From Sphingomonas natans (GTDB lineage Bacteria; Pseudomonadota; Alphaproteobacteria; Sphingomonadales; Sphingomonadaceae): a stretch of 64,000 bases of DNA. Below the pieces are notes generated by a model, which saw nothing but the letters and a program-made list of their open reading frames with translations, made no database searches and was not told where the DNA came from. The position numbers and the translations under genes are program-made. The stretch lies in contig NZ_JAUOTP010000001.1 of the NCBI RefSeq assembly GCF_030546695.1, positions 124,001-188,000 on the forward strand. Reading direction: 5' to 3'. How positions within the stretch are numbered: the first letter of the stretch is position 1; every line of letters begins with the position of its first letter. Below are positions 17,488-27,308 of this stretch, piece after piece.

Positions 17488-19231
17488 CGAACAGATCCCG
17501 TTGTGCTTTCTCGATCTCTTCGGTGTAGCGGCGGCGGACATATTTTTCGGTGACGACGCCGAGCAGCTTGAGATCGGGATCGACGACCGCGAGCTCGTCC
17601 GCCTCGCTCTCCTCGAACAGGCGCATGATCGCCGACACGTCCTGCTCGGGGCTGAGCGCGACATCCTCGAGCTGGGCGATGCCGGCGACCGGCGCATCCT
17701 CTTCGTGATCCGCGGCAAAGGCGGCGCTGACGCGAATGATCCCGGCATAACGTCCCGCATCGTCGGCGGCGGTCACGACGCGGATCGAGCCCAGCGGAAA
17801 GCGGCGGCGGAATTCGGCGAAGCTGGCCGTCTCCTCGATCATCGGCGTGTCGCGGCGCATCATCCGGCCGGCGGTGAGATTCTTGACCCAGCCGACATCG
17901 CGCGCGGAGCGGATCGTCTCGCCGCGCGTGTGGAGCCGCCAGGTGGAGAAGGAGAAGCCGAACGTCTCGCGCACGAGCGTGCTCGCGCAGAGCGAAGCAG
18001 TGATCGCGGTGCCGGTCAGCGCGAAATCGTGCGTCGCCTCCAGCACGAGCATCGACATGGTCAGCGGGCCGCCGACCACCGCAACGGCGAGCGCGGCCAT
18101 GCCGATCAGCGCGGCATCATTGCCGTTCACGGGCGACGCGCCGGGGATGAGGTTGACGAGCCCGGCGAAGAGCTGGCCCGTGATCGAGCCGAGGAAAAGC
18201 GAGGCGAAGAACAGCCCGCCGCGAAAGCCGAAGCCGAGCGAGATCACCGAGGCGACGATCTTGAACAGGAAGATCGTGGCGAGGAAGCTTAGGCTGAGCT
18301 GGATCGAGAGATCGAGATGGAGCGCGCCATGCCCGGCAGAGAGGATCTGCGGCGTGACGAGCGCGAGCGGGACGAGCAGCAGCCCGCCGACGAACGGGCG
18401 CGCTATATCGGGCAAAGGCGAGCGGCGCACCGCCGCCTCCATGATCGTCACGGCGCGCATGATGAAGATGCCGACGAGCGCGCAGACGAGGCCGAGCGCC
18501 GCGTAAAGGAAATAATCCGACGACAGGATCGGATCGGCGGTGGGAAGCACGATCAGATAGGCCGGCAGGCCGAGCGCACGCACCGTCAGCGCCGCGGCGA
18601 GCGCGGCGGTGGCGACCGGCGCGATCGCGGCGGGGGTATAGGCGCCGATGACGATCTCGAACGCGTAAAAGGCCCCGGTCAGCGGCGCCCCGAACGCCGC
18701 GCCGACGCCCGCGCCCGCGCAGGCGCCGACGAGGATGCGCAGATCGTTGCGGCGCAGGCGCAGCCACTGGCCGGCGACCGAGGCAAGCCCGCCGGCCATC
18801 TGGGCATAAGCCGCCTCGAGCCCAACCGAGGCGCCGGCGCCGTTCGAAAGGATCGTCTGCGCGCTGACGGTGAGGCTGTCGCGGACGGGGATCGCGCCGC
18901 CGTGGAGCGCATTCGCCTCGACCACGTCGATCGGTGCGCGGCGACGGCGGCGGGCGAGATAAACGAACGCACCGAGCGCGAGCCCGCCGATCGGCAGCGC
19001 GATCAGGCGGATCGGATCGATCTCGCTTTGCGCGCTCAGGCGATCGTCGCTGCCGATGCCGTAGAGCAGGCGCTGCATGACGTGCGCGATCCCCGCCTGC
19101 GCCATCGTCATCAGCCCGGCGCAACTGCCCAGCAGCAAGGCAAGCGCGATCAGCGCCGCCTCACTTGTGCGCAGCCTGCGGCGCAAGCCGGCGAGCAGGG
19201 GCGCGAACAGTCTCGAGCGGATGACCGTCAC
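17480..19231 (-). CDS. ClC-family chloride channel/antiporter with C-terminal CBS domains
   Basis: 583 residues. About ten hydrophobic helices occupy residues 20-430. SNGAGASVGLEAAYAQ corresponds to the GSGGSAGREGP region: the gating Glu is kept but the flanking residues are changed (GREGP to GLEAA). GFRGGLFFASLFLG matches the GxFxP region with Pro replaced by Ala. FYAFEIVIGAYTP carries the inner Glu position typical of proton-coupled members. Two CBS motifs follow at about 450-575 (TAGRMMRRDTPMI and ALSPEQDVSAIMRLFEESEADELAVVD). The GTG start is the only usable one after an in-frame stop; its ribosome site is weak. Ion selectivity cannot be told from sequence. Confidence 0.9.
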   Translation of the reverse strand: MTVIRSRLFAPLLAGLRRRLRTSEAALIALALLLGSCAGLMTMAQAGIAHVMQRLLYGIGSDDRLSAQSEIDPIRLIALPIGGLALGAFVYLARRRRRAPIDVVEANALHGGAIPVRDSLTVSAQTILSNGAGASVGLEAAYAQMAGGLASVAGQWLRLRRNDLRILVGACAGAGVGAAFGAPLTGAFYAFEIVIGAYTPAAIAPVATAALAAALTVRALGLPAYLIVLPTADPILSSDYFLYAALGLVCALVGIFIMRAVTIMEAAVRRSPLPDIARPFVGGLLLVPLALVTPQILSAGHGALHLDLSIQLSLSFLATIFLFKIVASVISLGFGFRGGLFFASLFLGSITGQLFAGLVNLIPGASPVNGNDAALIGMAALAVAVVGGPLTMSMLVLEATHDFALTGTAITASLCASTLVRETFGFSFSTWRLHTRGETIRSARDVGWVKNLTAGRMMRRDTPMIEETASFAEFRRRFPLGSIRVVTAADDAGRYAGIIRVSAAFAADHEEDAPVAGIAQLEDVALSPEQDVSAIMRLFEESEADELAVVDPDLKLLGVVTEKYVRRRYTEEIEKAQRDLFGD

Positions 19232-19381
19232 GTCAGGATCGTAGGCCTGCGAGAATCATTGCGGGGCTGGTGCATAAGCTTGTCCGTTACGCGGGCGGTC
19301 CCGCAGAGCGGCTCCATAGACCGGATGCGGCGCGCATAATCAAACATCGGCAGGATCGGTGCGACCGCGTCACAGGCGTCC

Positions 19382-20167
19382 TTATTTCGCCAGGCCCAAG
19401 AAGACGGAGGGCCAGACGATCTTCTCCTCGCGTGCGCAGGCCGTGGCGTCTGGCTGCGGCTGCGGTGTCGCGAGCTCGCTTCGGGCGGCGGCGAGATCGG
19501 ACTGGTAAGCGGGCGTGGTTCGCACGACATCGAGCGTCGCGCTCGCGCCGATCCGGCCCGCTTCCACCGCGCTCGCATTGTGCACCCGGCAGATCAGGCG
19601 GCTCTCGCCATAGGATCGCGCCCGCGCGAGGATCGGCGTCGCGCGCGCGGGCAGGAGCTCGGCGAGGATCAGGCCGTCGGTCCAGCCGCGCGTCGTGTGG
19701 CCGGACGGATAATCGAAGCTCTTGCCGATGTCGGCCGGATCGGCCTCGCAGATCTGCCCTTTGTCGATCAGGAACGGACGGAGGCGCTTGTACCGGTCCT
19801 TGGCGAGATTGTTCTCGCGTGCCGTGTCGACGCCGGCGCGGGCGAGCAGCCGATAGGTGGCGGGCTGCCTGTCGGGCGAGAGCGCGATCCCCGCCGCGCA
19901 GCTGAAATCGCGCATCACATCAGCGGCGGAGGAGGGGATGTCCTGCTTCGCATAATCCCAACGCGCGGAGCCGATCGTGCGCTTCATCGCCTTGAAGACC
20001 TTGCGATCCGTCTCGTAGCGGATCTCGCCCTTGGCGGGGGCCGGCGGGAGGATCGCTACGAGATCGATCCGGCCGGCCGGAAGATAGCCCTGAATCCCGC
20101 TCTGACCTTCGGCCGCGGCGAGCGCGAGCCCCATCGCAACGACCGCCAATCCCGCGCGTAACCGCAT
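19382..20167 (-). CDS. Class A acid phosphatase-like (PAP2 superfamily) periplasmic protein
   Basis: 261 residues with a signal peptide (MRLRAGLAVVAMGLALAAA). The phosphatase signature is KDRYKRLRPF, then DYPSGHTTRGW, then GESRLICRVHNASAVEAGR, matching KxxxxxxRP, PSGH and SRxxxxxHxxxD of non-specific acid phosphatases. The last Asp (four residues after the His) is Ala here, so activity may be altered. GGGAG seven bases before the ATG supports the start. It is divergent from the DUF484-xerC pair and downstream of nothing obvious; a phosphate-scavenging role is a family inference. Confidence 0.82.
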   Translation of the reverse strand: MRLRAGLAVVAMGLALAAAEGQSGIQGYLPAGRIDLVAILPPAPAKGEIRYETDRKVFKAMKRTIGSARWDYAKQDIPSSAADVMRDFSCAAGIALSPDRQPATYRLLARAGVDTARENNLAKDRYKRLRPFLIDKGQICEADPADIGKSFDYPSGHTTRGWTDGLILAELLPARATPILARARSYGESRLICRVHNASAVEAGRIGASATLDVVRTTPAYQSDLAAARSELATPQPQPDATACAREEKIVWPSVFLGLAK

Positions 20168-20253
20168 GCCCGATCTCCCTTGGCGACGGGAAAACACCAT
20201 GCCGCACGGCGGCGAAAGCGTTTCTTTAAGGATCGGGCTGTAAAAGCGTCGCC

Positions 20254-20805
20254 ATGCAGGGGAATGTCCACGAGCATGGGTCCGTAGCGTCGTTGCGGCG
20301 GCGTATCGCCGAGGCGGAACAGACGAACGGCGAGTTGCTGGCCTTCGCGCGCGGCCATACCGGCGCGGCGCACGCCATCCACGAAGCGGTGCTCGCGGTG
20401 ATGGAGGCGGACTGCCTCGACACCTTCGCCGCGATCGTGACGCGCGACTGGCCGGCCTTGCTCGGCGTAGATGCGGCGGCCTTCGCCTGGTCGGCCGACG
20501 GCATCGCGCTCGCCGCAGACGAGACGGGCGTACGCCCCTTCGAGCCGCGTCTCGTGGTGCGGATGGCGGGGATAGACCGCGCGGTGACGATCCGGCAGGT
20601 CGACCGCGGCCATCCCTTGTTCGGCAAGGGCGCGCCTGCAATTCGATCCGAGATCGCGATCCGGCTGGCCGGGGCGCGCGGCATCGGCCTGATCCTGCTG
20701 GGCGAGGAGGAAGCGACCTCGATCGACGCGCCCGCTGCCACGCGCCTGCTGCGCTTCCTCGGCCGGTCCGCCTCGGTTATGCTGGAGCGGTGGTCGCTCA
20801 ACTGA
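20254..20805 (+). CDS. DUF484 family protein
   Basis: 183 residues, cytosolic. A helical N-terminal part with LRRRIAEAEQTNGELLAFAR leads into a GAF-like domain (DTFAAIVTRDWPALLGVDAAAF...IRSEIAIRLAGARGIGLILLG...TRLLRFLGRSASVMLERW). This is the arrangement of DUF484 proteins (YigA in E. coli), which are encoded immediately before xerC in many proteobacteria. Here too the xerC start lies inside the last 16 bases of this gene. Its function is unknown; the conserved pairing suggests a link to chromosome dimer resolution. Confidence 0.85.
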   Translation: MQGNVHEHGSVASLRRRIAEAEQTNGELLAFARGHTGAAHAIHEAVLAVMEADCLDTFAAIVTRDWPALLGVDAAAFAWSADGIALAADETGVRPFEPRLVVRMAGIDRAVTIRQVDRGHPLFGKGAPAIRSEIAIRLAGARGIGLILLGEEEATSIDAPAATRLLRFLGRSASVMLERWSLN

Positions 20806-21716
20806 CGCTCGCCGAACATCCGGCCTTTCTCGTCGCCCAGGATTGGGAGGCGCATCTCGGCCGCGATCGCCGCCGATCCGTCCATACCATCCGCGCTTAT
20901 GCGGCGACCGCGCGGCGGCTGATCGGCTTCCTCGGCGGGCATCGATCGCAACTCGTCGATCTGCCGACTTTGGTTGCTATCGACACGGCCGAGCTGCGCG
21001 CTTTCCTGGCGGTGCGGCGCGAGGCGGGGATCGGCAATGCATCCGCCGCGCGCGAGCTTTCCGCAATGCGCGGCTTTCTCGCCTTCGCGGCGGGCAAGGC
21101 CGAGGTCGCGCCGCCGCCGCGGCTGAAGGGGCCGCGGGTCAAGAAGGGGGCGCCGCGCCCGGTCTCGCCCGACGACGCGGTCGCAATCGCCGACGACGCC
21201 GGGGACGAGGCTGCGCACCCGTGGGTCGGCCTACGCGATCGGGCGGTGCTGCTGCTGCTCTACGGCGCAGGGCTTCGCATCGGCGAGGCGACCGCGCTGA
21301 CCGGCGCGGTTCTGCCCTTAGGCGATACGCTGGTCGTCACCGGCAAGCGCGCCAAGACGCGCGTCGTGCCGCTGCTGCCACAGGTGCGCGCCGCGATCGA
21401 GGCGTGCGTCGAAGCCTGCCCATGGAGCGTGTCACGCGATCAGCCGCTGTTCCGGGGTTACAAGGGCGGGGCGCTGTCGCCCGACATCATCCGCCGCGCG
21501 GTGCGCGCCGCGCGGGCGCGCCTTTCGCTGCCCGAGCGGACGACGCCGCATGCGCTGCGCCACAGCTTCGCCACGCATTTGCTAGGGCGCGGGGCGGATT
21601 TGCGCTCGCTGCAGGAACTGCTCGGCCATGCCAGCCTGTCCTCGACGCAGGTCTATACCGCGGTCGATGCGGCGCATCTGATGGACGTCTACCGGAACGC
21701 GCATCCGCGGGCGTGA
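20790..21716 (+). CDS. xerC: Tyrosine recombinase XerC
   Basis: 308 residues. The N-terminal SAM-like core-binding domain (SVHTIRAYAATARRLIGFLGG) is followed by the catalytic domain. The catalytic Arg is in LYGAGLRIGEATAL, the Lys in VTGKRAKTR, then HALRHSFATHLL, LLGHASLSSTQVYTAVD with the His and the nucleophilic Tyr; all are present. With XerD it resolves chromosome dimers at dif. GTG start overlapping DUF484 implies translational coupling. Convergent with cysK; the short gap between them contains GC-rich inverted sequence but no T-run. Confidence 0.93.
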   Translation: MVAQLTLAEHPAFLVAQDWEAHLGRDRRRSVHTIRAYAATARRLIGFLGGHRSQLVDLPTLVAIDTAELRAFLAVRREAGIGNASAARELSAMRGFLAFAAGKAEVAPPPRLKGPRVKKGAPRPVSPDDAVAIADDAGDEAAHPWVGLRDRAVLLLLYGAGLRIGEATALTGAVLPLGDTLVVTGKRAKTRVVPLLPQVRAAIEACVEACPWSVSRDQPLFRGYKGGALSPDIIRRAVRAARARLSLPERTTPHALRHSFATHLLGRGADLRSLQELLGHASLSSTQVYTAVDAAHLMDVYRNAHPRA

Positions 21717-21745
21717 CCGCCGGGCGGAATGCGCGCCGGGCAGGC

Positions 21746-22660
21746 TTATTCGGGCAGGAAGTCGGGGACCGACAGATAGCGCTCGCCCGTATCGTAATTG
21801 AAGCCGAGGATGCGCTTGCCGGGGGTTTCCTTGAGCTTCTGGGCGATGGCGGCGAGCGTCGCGCCCGACGAGATGCCGACGAGAATGCCTTCCTCACGCG
21901 CCGAGCGGCGGGCATAATCCTTCGCATCCGCCGGATCGACCTGGATCACGCCATCGAGCAGATCGGTGTGGAGATTTTCCGGGATGAAGCCGGCGCCGAT
22001 GCCCTGGATCGGATGCGGCGCGGGCTGGCCGCCCGAGATGACCGGCGACAGCGTCGGCTCGACCGCGAAGACCTTCAGGTCCGGCCAGCGGCTCTTGAGC
22101 AGTTGCGCAACGCCGGTGATGTGCCCGCCGGTGCCGACGCCGGTGATGATCGCGTCGAGCGGCGTGTCCTGGAAATCGGCGAAGATTTCTTCGGCGGTCG
22201 TCTTCACATGCACATCGATATTGGCGGGATTCTCGAACTGTTGCGGCATCCACGCATCGGGGATCGAATTGGCGATCTCGATCGCGCGTTCGATCGCGCC
22301 TTTGACGCCGCGCTCGCGGGGGGTGAGATCGAAGGTCGCACCGTAGGCGAGCATGAGGCGACGGCGCTCGATAGACATGCTCTCGGGCATGACGAGGATG
22401 ATCTTATAGCCCTTGACCGCCGCGACCATCGCTAGGCCGATGCCGGTATTGCCGCTGGTCGGCTCGACGATCGTGCCGCCGGGCTTGAGCGCGCCCGAGG
22501 CTTCGGCCGCTTCGATCATAGACAGCGCGATGCGATCCTTGATCGATCCGCCGGGATTGGAGCGCTCGCTCTTCACCCAGATTTCCGCGTCCGGGAACAG
22601 GCGGGACAGCCGGATATGGGGCGTGTTGCCGATCGTATCGAGTATCGTCGCCGCTTTCAT
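21746..22660 (-). CDS. cysK: Cysteine synthase A (O-acetylserine sulfhydrylase)
   Basis: 304 residues, PLP enzyme converting O-acetylserine and sulfide to cysteine. The PLP lysine is in NPGGSIKDR (about 36-44), the substrate loop is EPTSGNTG, and the phosphate-binding loop is [16 protein letters not shown] near the C-terminus completes the site. The length is normal for CysK. Its ATG overlaps the stop of the MFS gene (ATGA), making a two-gene operon. Confidence 0.94.
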   Translation of the reverse strand: MKAATILDTIGNTPHIRLSRLFPDAEIWVKSERSNPGGSIKDRIALSMIEAAEASGALKPGGTIVEPTSGNTGIGLAMVAAVKGYKIILVMPESMSIERRRLMLAYGATFDLTPRERGVKGAIERAIEIANSIPDAWMPQQFENPANIDVHVKTTAEEIFADFQDTPLDAIITGVGTGGHITGVAQLLKSRWPDLKVFAVEPTLSPVISGGQPAPHPIQGIGAGFIPENLHTDLLDGVIQVDPADAKDYARRSAREEGILVGISSGATLAAIAQKLKETPGKRILGFNYDTGERYLSVPDFLPE

Positions 22661-23928
22661 GGCCGCGTCTCCTCAGCAGGTTGGACGAGATTGGCGGGGG
22701 GAGCGAAGGTCCTTGCCCGCCGGAGTTCTGGAAACAGGCGCGACCATAGCAAGGTCACGCCGATCGCGCCTATGCCGCCCGCGACGACCGCGGCCACCGG
22801 GCCGACCGTCGCGGCGAAGAAGCCCGATTCGGCCTCGCCCAGCTCGTTCGAGCCCGAGATGAAGAGCGAGGAGATCGCGCCGACCCGGCCGCGCATCTCG
22901 TTGGGCGTGTAGAGCTGGATGAGCGACTGGCGGATGAAGACCGAGACCATGTCGGCCGAACCGAGGACGGCGAGCGCGAGCAGCGACAGAGGCATCCAGG
23001 TCGAGAAGCCGAAGACGATCGTCGCGGCGCCGAACACGCAGACGGCGGCAAGCATCTTTATGCCGACATTGTTGCGGAGCGGCCGCACGCCGAGGAAGAT
23101 CGCTGTGAGCGTCGAGCCGACAGCGGGCGCCGCGCGCAGATTGCCGAGGCCAGACGGGCCGACATGGAGGATGTCGCGCGCATAGACGGGTAACATCGCC
23201 GTCGCGCCGCCCAGCAGGACCGCGAACAGATCGAGGCTGATCGTGCCCAGCACCATCTTGTTTCGCCGCACATAATGGAGACCGTCGATCATCTGGCGGA
23301 TCGGGCTCGCCTTGGCGATGCTGGTCCGCGCGATCGGGCGGATCAGCATCAGCATCGCGAAGGCGGTCAGGAACAGGCAGGCAGCCACGGTATAGGGGAC
23401 GGGCGTGCCGGCCGCGTAGAGATAGCCACCGAGTGCCGGACCGACGATCGCGCCCGTCTGCCACGATACCGAACTGACCGCGATCGCCTGTGGCAGGACT
23501 TCCGCGGGCACGAGATTCGGCGACAGCGCGCCCATCGCCGGATTGGCGAAAGCGCGTGCGACGCCGAGCAGGGCGGCGATCGCGAACAAAGCGGGGAGCG
23601 TGGTGTCGTGGTGTACTGCCATCGTCGCCAGCGCGGCGGCGCACAGCGCCTCCAGCAGGGCCGTGACGCGGACGATGAAGCGCCGGTCGATCCGGTCCGC
23701 CACCCAGCCGACGACAAGCGTGAGCAGGGCGAGCGGAAGGAACTGGAAGATGCCGATCAGCCCGAGCTGGAACGCCGCGTCGCGCGGGTCCATCGTCTCG
23801 CGGGCGATATCGTAGACCTGCCAGCCGATGACGACGATCATCGACGTCTGCGCGACCGTCGCGCAGAGACGGGCGATCCAATAGCAGCGATAATCCCGGA
23901 ACGTGAACGGATGTGGAGGCTTGGTCAT
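22657..23928 (-). CDS. MFS transporter (EntS-like MFS_3 type)
   Basis: 423 residues with about eleven or twelve hydrophobic segments. [16 protein letters not shown] between helices 2 and 3 is the MFS signature loop, and [14 protein letters not shown] is typical of the MFS_3/EntS exporter branch. The N-terminus [18 protein letters not shown] also fits that branch. Upstream of and overlapping cysK, so a link to sulfur-amino-acid or thiol export is possible, though nothing in the sequence shows the substrate. Confidence 0.85.
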   Translation of the reverse strand: MTKPPHPFTFRDYRCYWIARLCATVAQTSMIVVIGWQVYDIARETMDPRDAAFQLGLIGIFQFLPLALLTLVVGWVADRIDRRFIVRVTALLEALCAAALATMAVHHDTTLPALFAIAALLGVARAFANPAMGALSPNLVPAEVLPQAIAVSSVSWQTGAIVGPALGGYLYAAGTPVPYTVAACLFLTAFAMLMLIRPIARTSIAKASPIRQMIDGLHYVRRNKMVLGTISLDLFAVLLGGATAMLPVYARDILHVGPSGLGNLRAAPAVGSTLTAIFLGVRPLRNNVGIKMLAAVCVFGAATIVFGFSTWMPLSLLALAVLGSADMVSVFIRQSLIQLYTPNEMRGRVGAISSLFISGSNELGEAESGFFAATVGPVAAVVAGGIGAIGVTLLWSRLFPELRRARTFAPPANLVQPAEETRP

Positions 23929-24002
23929 CGCGCCCGCTCTAGGCTGGACGGACCGGCGCGAGCAATGGAAGTTCGCCTATCGGTGCCCGCAACCTGCCTT
24001 GT

Positions 24003-25127
24003 TCAGGCCTGGACCGGATAAGCTCCGAATCCCGGCGGAGGCGATGGCTGCGGATCACGAAGGTAGCGACGCCGGTTTCGCAGGAAAGGGCGCTCGACGA
24101 ACCGGTACGAGAGATAGCCCATCGGTAGGATCGCGGCGAAGCAGAGCGCCGACCACAGCGTGGCGACATAGAAATTGGACGGCGACATGATGTGCGCCGC
24201 GATCCAGACGGGCGCGCTGAACACGACGAAGAAATGCAGCAGGTAGATCGAGAAGCTCCACGTTCCGATCTTCGCGATGCCGGCGGACAATCGCCCGACG
24301 ATGCCGACCGGTCGGCTGTCGTACCAGGCGATAAGAGCGGCATAGGTGCCTCCTTCGATCGCCGGCATCACGGCCCACAGCGGAGAGTCGCTTGGTGGGC
24401 CGAAATAGGTTCCTCCCGATCGATCGAACCACCAGTAGAAGCTGCAGAAGGCCAGGGCGATCACCGCCGCGACCGGGGTACGGCCGGCGATCAGATGGCG
24501 ATAGCGAAAGGCGGCGAGGCCGAGCGCGAACTGATCGATCCGGCCGAGGATCGTCCAGTAGGAGAAGAAGTGGATGTTGAAGCCGTTCGCCGCCAGCGCA
24601 AAGCGCAGGGTGAGAGCGCCGGCCACGAGCGCGAGCGTCGCGGGGCCGAAGCGCCGCTGCATCGCCAGCAGCAGCGGCAAGAGGAAGTAAAAATGCGCCT
24701 CGATGACGATCGACCACAGACCGTGATCCAAAGGCAGGAATGGATTGAACAGGCCGAGATATACGCCCGCCAGACAGGCCTGCAGACCGGCCAGGCCATC
24801 CTCGCGATACGCGCCGATCGCCATCACGGCGATGACGACGAGCATCAACGGCAGAAGCCGCAGCGCGCGGTTCCACAGGAACGCGATATAATCGACTTCG
24901 CGACCATCGAGCAGCTTGCCGAACAGATAGCCGGACAGCGTCATGAACAGAGCGACGCCCGTTTGGCCCTCGTCGATCAGGGCAAGCGGGAAGATGACGG
25001 GGGCGCTGGCGAATGGCACCGGCGTCCCGGCCGTCGCGTGCAGGAAGTGCCAGCTGAAGACGAGGAAGGCCGCAAGCGCGCGCACATGATCGAGCGCGAT
25101 CCAGTGCTGGCCCCCCGATGATCGCAT
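24003..25127 (-). CDS. Acyltransferase 3 family membrane protein
   Basis: 374 residues with about ten transmembrane segments. It opens IALDHVRALAAFLVFSWHF, the family start with the catalytic-type His, and contains FMTLSGYLFGKLL, RALRLLPLMLVV and WSIVIEAHFYFLLP. The C-terminal SFSIYLLHFF and RFVERPF complete the OafA-like pattern. Such proteins O-acylate surface glycans or lipids. GGGAG lies eight bases upstream of the ATG, inside a small hairpin-like stretch (GCTCCC at 25136, GGGAGC at 25159). It follows rpoD on the same strand. Confidence 0.88.
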   Translation of the reverse strand: MRSSGGQHWIALDHVRALAAFLVFSWHFLHATAGTPVPFASAPVIFPLALIDEGQTGVALFMTLSGYLFGKLLDGREVDYIAFLWNRALRLLPLMLVVIAVMAIGAYREDGLAGLQACLAGVYLGLFNPFLPLDHGLWSIVIEAHFYFLLPLLLAMQRRFGPATLALVAGALTLRFALAANGFNIHFFSYWTILGRIDQFALGLAAFRYRHLIAGRTPVAAVIALAFCSFYWWFDRSGGTYFGPPSDSPLWAVMPAIEGGTYAALIAWYDSRPVGIVGRLSAGIAKIGTWSFSIYLLHFFVVFSAPVWIAAHIMSPSNFYVATLWSALCFAAILPMGYLSYRFVERPFLRNRRRYLRDPQPSPPPGFGAYPVQA

Positions 25128-25215
25128 GACGTCCCGCTCCCAAGAGGCGCTGCCTCCCGGGAGCTTATGGACGGATCATGTTCAACGTTGCGTAAACGCG
25201 CAGCCGGGCCGGCGC

Positions 25216-27267
25216 TTACTGGTCGAGGAAACTCCGCATCTTGCGGCTGCGCGACGGATGCTTGAGCTTGCGCAGCGCCTTCGCCTCGATCTGGCGGATG
25301 CGCTCGCGGGTGACCGAGAATTGCTGGCCGACTTCCTCCAGCGTGTGATCGGTGTTCATGCCGATGCCGAAACGCATGCGCAGCACGCGCTCCTCGCGCG
25401 GGGTCAGGCTGGCGAGGACGCGGGTGACCGTTTCCTTCAAATTCGCCTGGATCGCCGCATCGACCGGGATGACGGCATTCTTGTCCTCGATGAAATCGCC
25501 GAGGTGGCTATCCTCCTCGTCGCCGATCGGCGTTTCCAGCGAGATCGGCTCCTTGGCGATCTTCATCACCTTGCGGACCTTCTCGAGCGGCATCGAGAGG
25601 CGCTCGGCAAGTTCCTCCGGCGTCGGCTCGCGGCCCGTCTCGTGGAGGAACTGACGGCTCGTGCGGACGAGCTTATTGATCGTCTCGATCATATGGACCG
25701 GGATGCGGATCGTCCGCGCCTGATCCGCGATCGAGCGGGTGATCGCTTGCCGGATCCACCAGGTGGCGTAAGTCGAGAATTTATAGCCGCGGCGATATTC
25801 GAACTTATCGACTGCCTTCATCAGGCCGATATTGCCTTCCTGAATAAGATCAAGGAATTGCAGGCCGCGGTTCGTATATTTTTTAGCGATCGAGATAACG
25901 AGGCGGAGGTTCGCTTCGACCATTTCCTTCTTGGCGATACGCGCCTCGCGCTCGCCCTTCTGGACCATGTTGACGATCCGGCGGAATTCGGTGAGCGCCA
26001 TGCCGGTCGCCTGCGCGATCTCGGCGATCTCGGCGCGGACGCGCTCGACGGCGGCGCCCTCGACGGTCGCGAAGGCGATCCACTTCTTGTCGATCGTGCC
26101 GACGCGCTCGAGCCAGCCTTCCTCGGTCTCGTGGCCGACATAGCGGTCGAGGAAGTCCTTGCGCGGCACCTTGTGACGCTCGGCAAGCCGCAGCATCTGA
26201 CCACCGAGGGCGGTCAGGCGGCGGTTGAACGAATAGAGCTGATCTACGAGATGCTCGATCTTGGCGCCGTGAAACTTGACGCTTTCGACCTCGGCGGTGA
26301 GATCTTCGCGCAGCTTCTGATATTTGGTTTCCTGCGCGGCGGGGAAATCGTCGCCCACGCCCATCGCCGCGACGCGCGCGGCCTGGACCTTGGCAAAGCT
26401 GCGATACAGCTCGGTGATCGTCGCGAAGCGCTCCAGCGCCTGCGGCTTGAGCTGCTCTTCCATCTGCGCGAGGCTGAGGGTGTTGTCCTCTTCCTCGTCG
26501 TCGGACGGGCGGGGGATGCGGCGCTCGGTCTGGCCGTCCTCATCCTCGGAATCGGCCGGAGCCTCCTCGGGCTCTTCCTCTTCCTTAAAGGACGGGCCTG
26601 CCGATTTCTCGCTGATCTCGCCATTGTCGTCCGCCTCGGCGCCCTCGACCTGCTCGGGCGTGGGGCCCTTGGAGACCATCGCGTCGAGATCGAGGATCTC
26701 GCGCAGCTGCATCGTGCCTTCGTTGAGCTGGGTCGACCAGTCGATGATGGCGTTGAACGTAATCGGGCTTTCGCACAGGCCCTGGATCATCGTGTCGCGG
26801 CCGGCCTCGATCCGCTTGGCGATGGCGATCTCGCCCTCGCGCGACAGGAGCTCGACGGCTCCCATCTCGCGCAGATACATGCGGACCGGATCGTCCGTGC
26901 GATCGATCGTCTCTTTCTTGGGCGTGGCGGCGGTGAAGGTCGCGGCGGAATCGGCCGCGTCGTCAGCGGGCTCTTCCTCGTCGTCGGCATTCTGCTGCTG
27001 TTGCTGCTCGCCGTCCTCGCCGGCATCCTCGTTCTCGACGATGTTGATGCCCATTTCGTTGATCGCGGAGGTGATGTCCTCGATCTGATCGGTCGACATC
27101 TCGCCGACGACCTCGTTGAGCTCGTCATAGGTGATGTAGCCGCGCTTCTTGGCGCGGGCGATCAGCTTCTTGAGGCTGGCCTCGTTGAGGTCGATCAGCG
27201 GCGCATCGCCGTTGTCGCCGCTCTCGCCGCCCGCACCATTCGCCACGACCGTGTTCGTCTTCGCCAT
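25216..27267 (-). CDS. rpoD: RNA polymerase primary sigma factor (sigma-70)
   Basis: 683 residues. Region 1.1 (about 20-75) contains [30 protein letters not shown] opens region 1.2. A long acidic non-conserved region (about 220-275, many E/D) precedes [31 protein letters not shown] and the region 4.2 helix-turn-helix [18 protein letters not shown]. The ATG at 27267 is preferred over a TTG 11 codons earlier. It follows dnaG by about 40 bases, the usual macromolecular-synthesis arrangement. Confidence 0.97.
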   Translation of the reverse strand: MAKTNTVVANGAGGESGDNGDAPLIDLNEASLKKLIARAKKRGYITYDELNEVVGEMSTDQIEDITSAINEMGINIVENEDAGEDGEQQQQQNADDEEEPADDAADSAATFTAATPKKETIDRTDDPVRMYLREMGAVELLSREGEIAIAKRIEAGRDTMIQGLCESPITFNAIIDWSTQLNEGTMQLREILDLDAMVSKGPTPEQVEGAEADDNGEISEKSAGPSFKEEEEPEEAPADSEDEDGQTERRIPRPSDDEEEDNTLSLAQMEEQLKPQALERFATITELYRSFAKVQAARVAAMGVGDDFPAAQETKYQKLREDLTAEVESVKFHGAKIEHLVDQLYSFNRRLTALGGQMLRLAERHKVPRKDFLDRYVGHETEEGWLERVGTIDKKWIAFATVEGAAVERVRAEIAEIAQATGMALTEFRRIVNMVQKGEREARIAKKEMVEANLRLVISIAKKYTNRGLQFLDLIQEGNIGLMKAVDKFEYRRGYKFSTYATWWIRQAITRSIADQARTIRIPVHMIETINKLVRTSRQFLHETGREPTPEELAERLSMPLEKVRKVMKIAKEPISLETPIGDEEDSHLGDFIEDKNAVIPVDAAIQANLKETVTRVLASLTPREERVLRMRFGIGMNTDHTLEEVGQQFSVTRERIRQIEAKALRKLKHPSRSRKMRSFLDQ

Positions 27268-27308
27268 CTGCTGCTTCGATCCCGATGCACGCGCGTCCAA
27301 GAACGCTC

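Noticed and set aside
25136-25164. Terminator after rpoD
   Set aside because: GCTCCC/GGGAGC can pair, but the stem is interrupted, has no T-run and contains the ribosome site of the next gene, so I do not call it.
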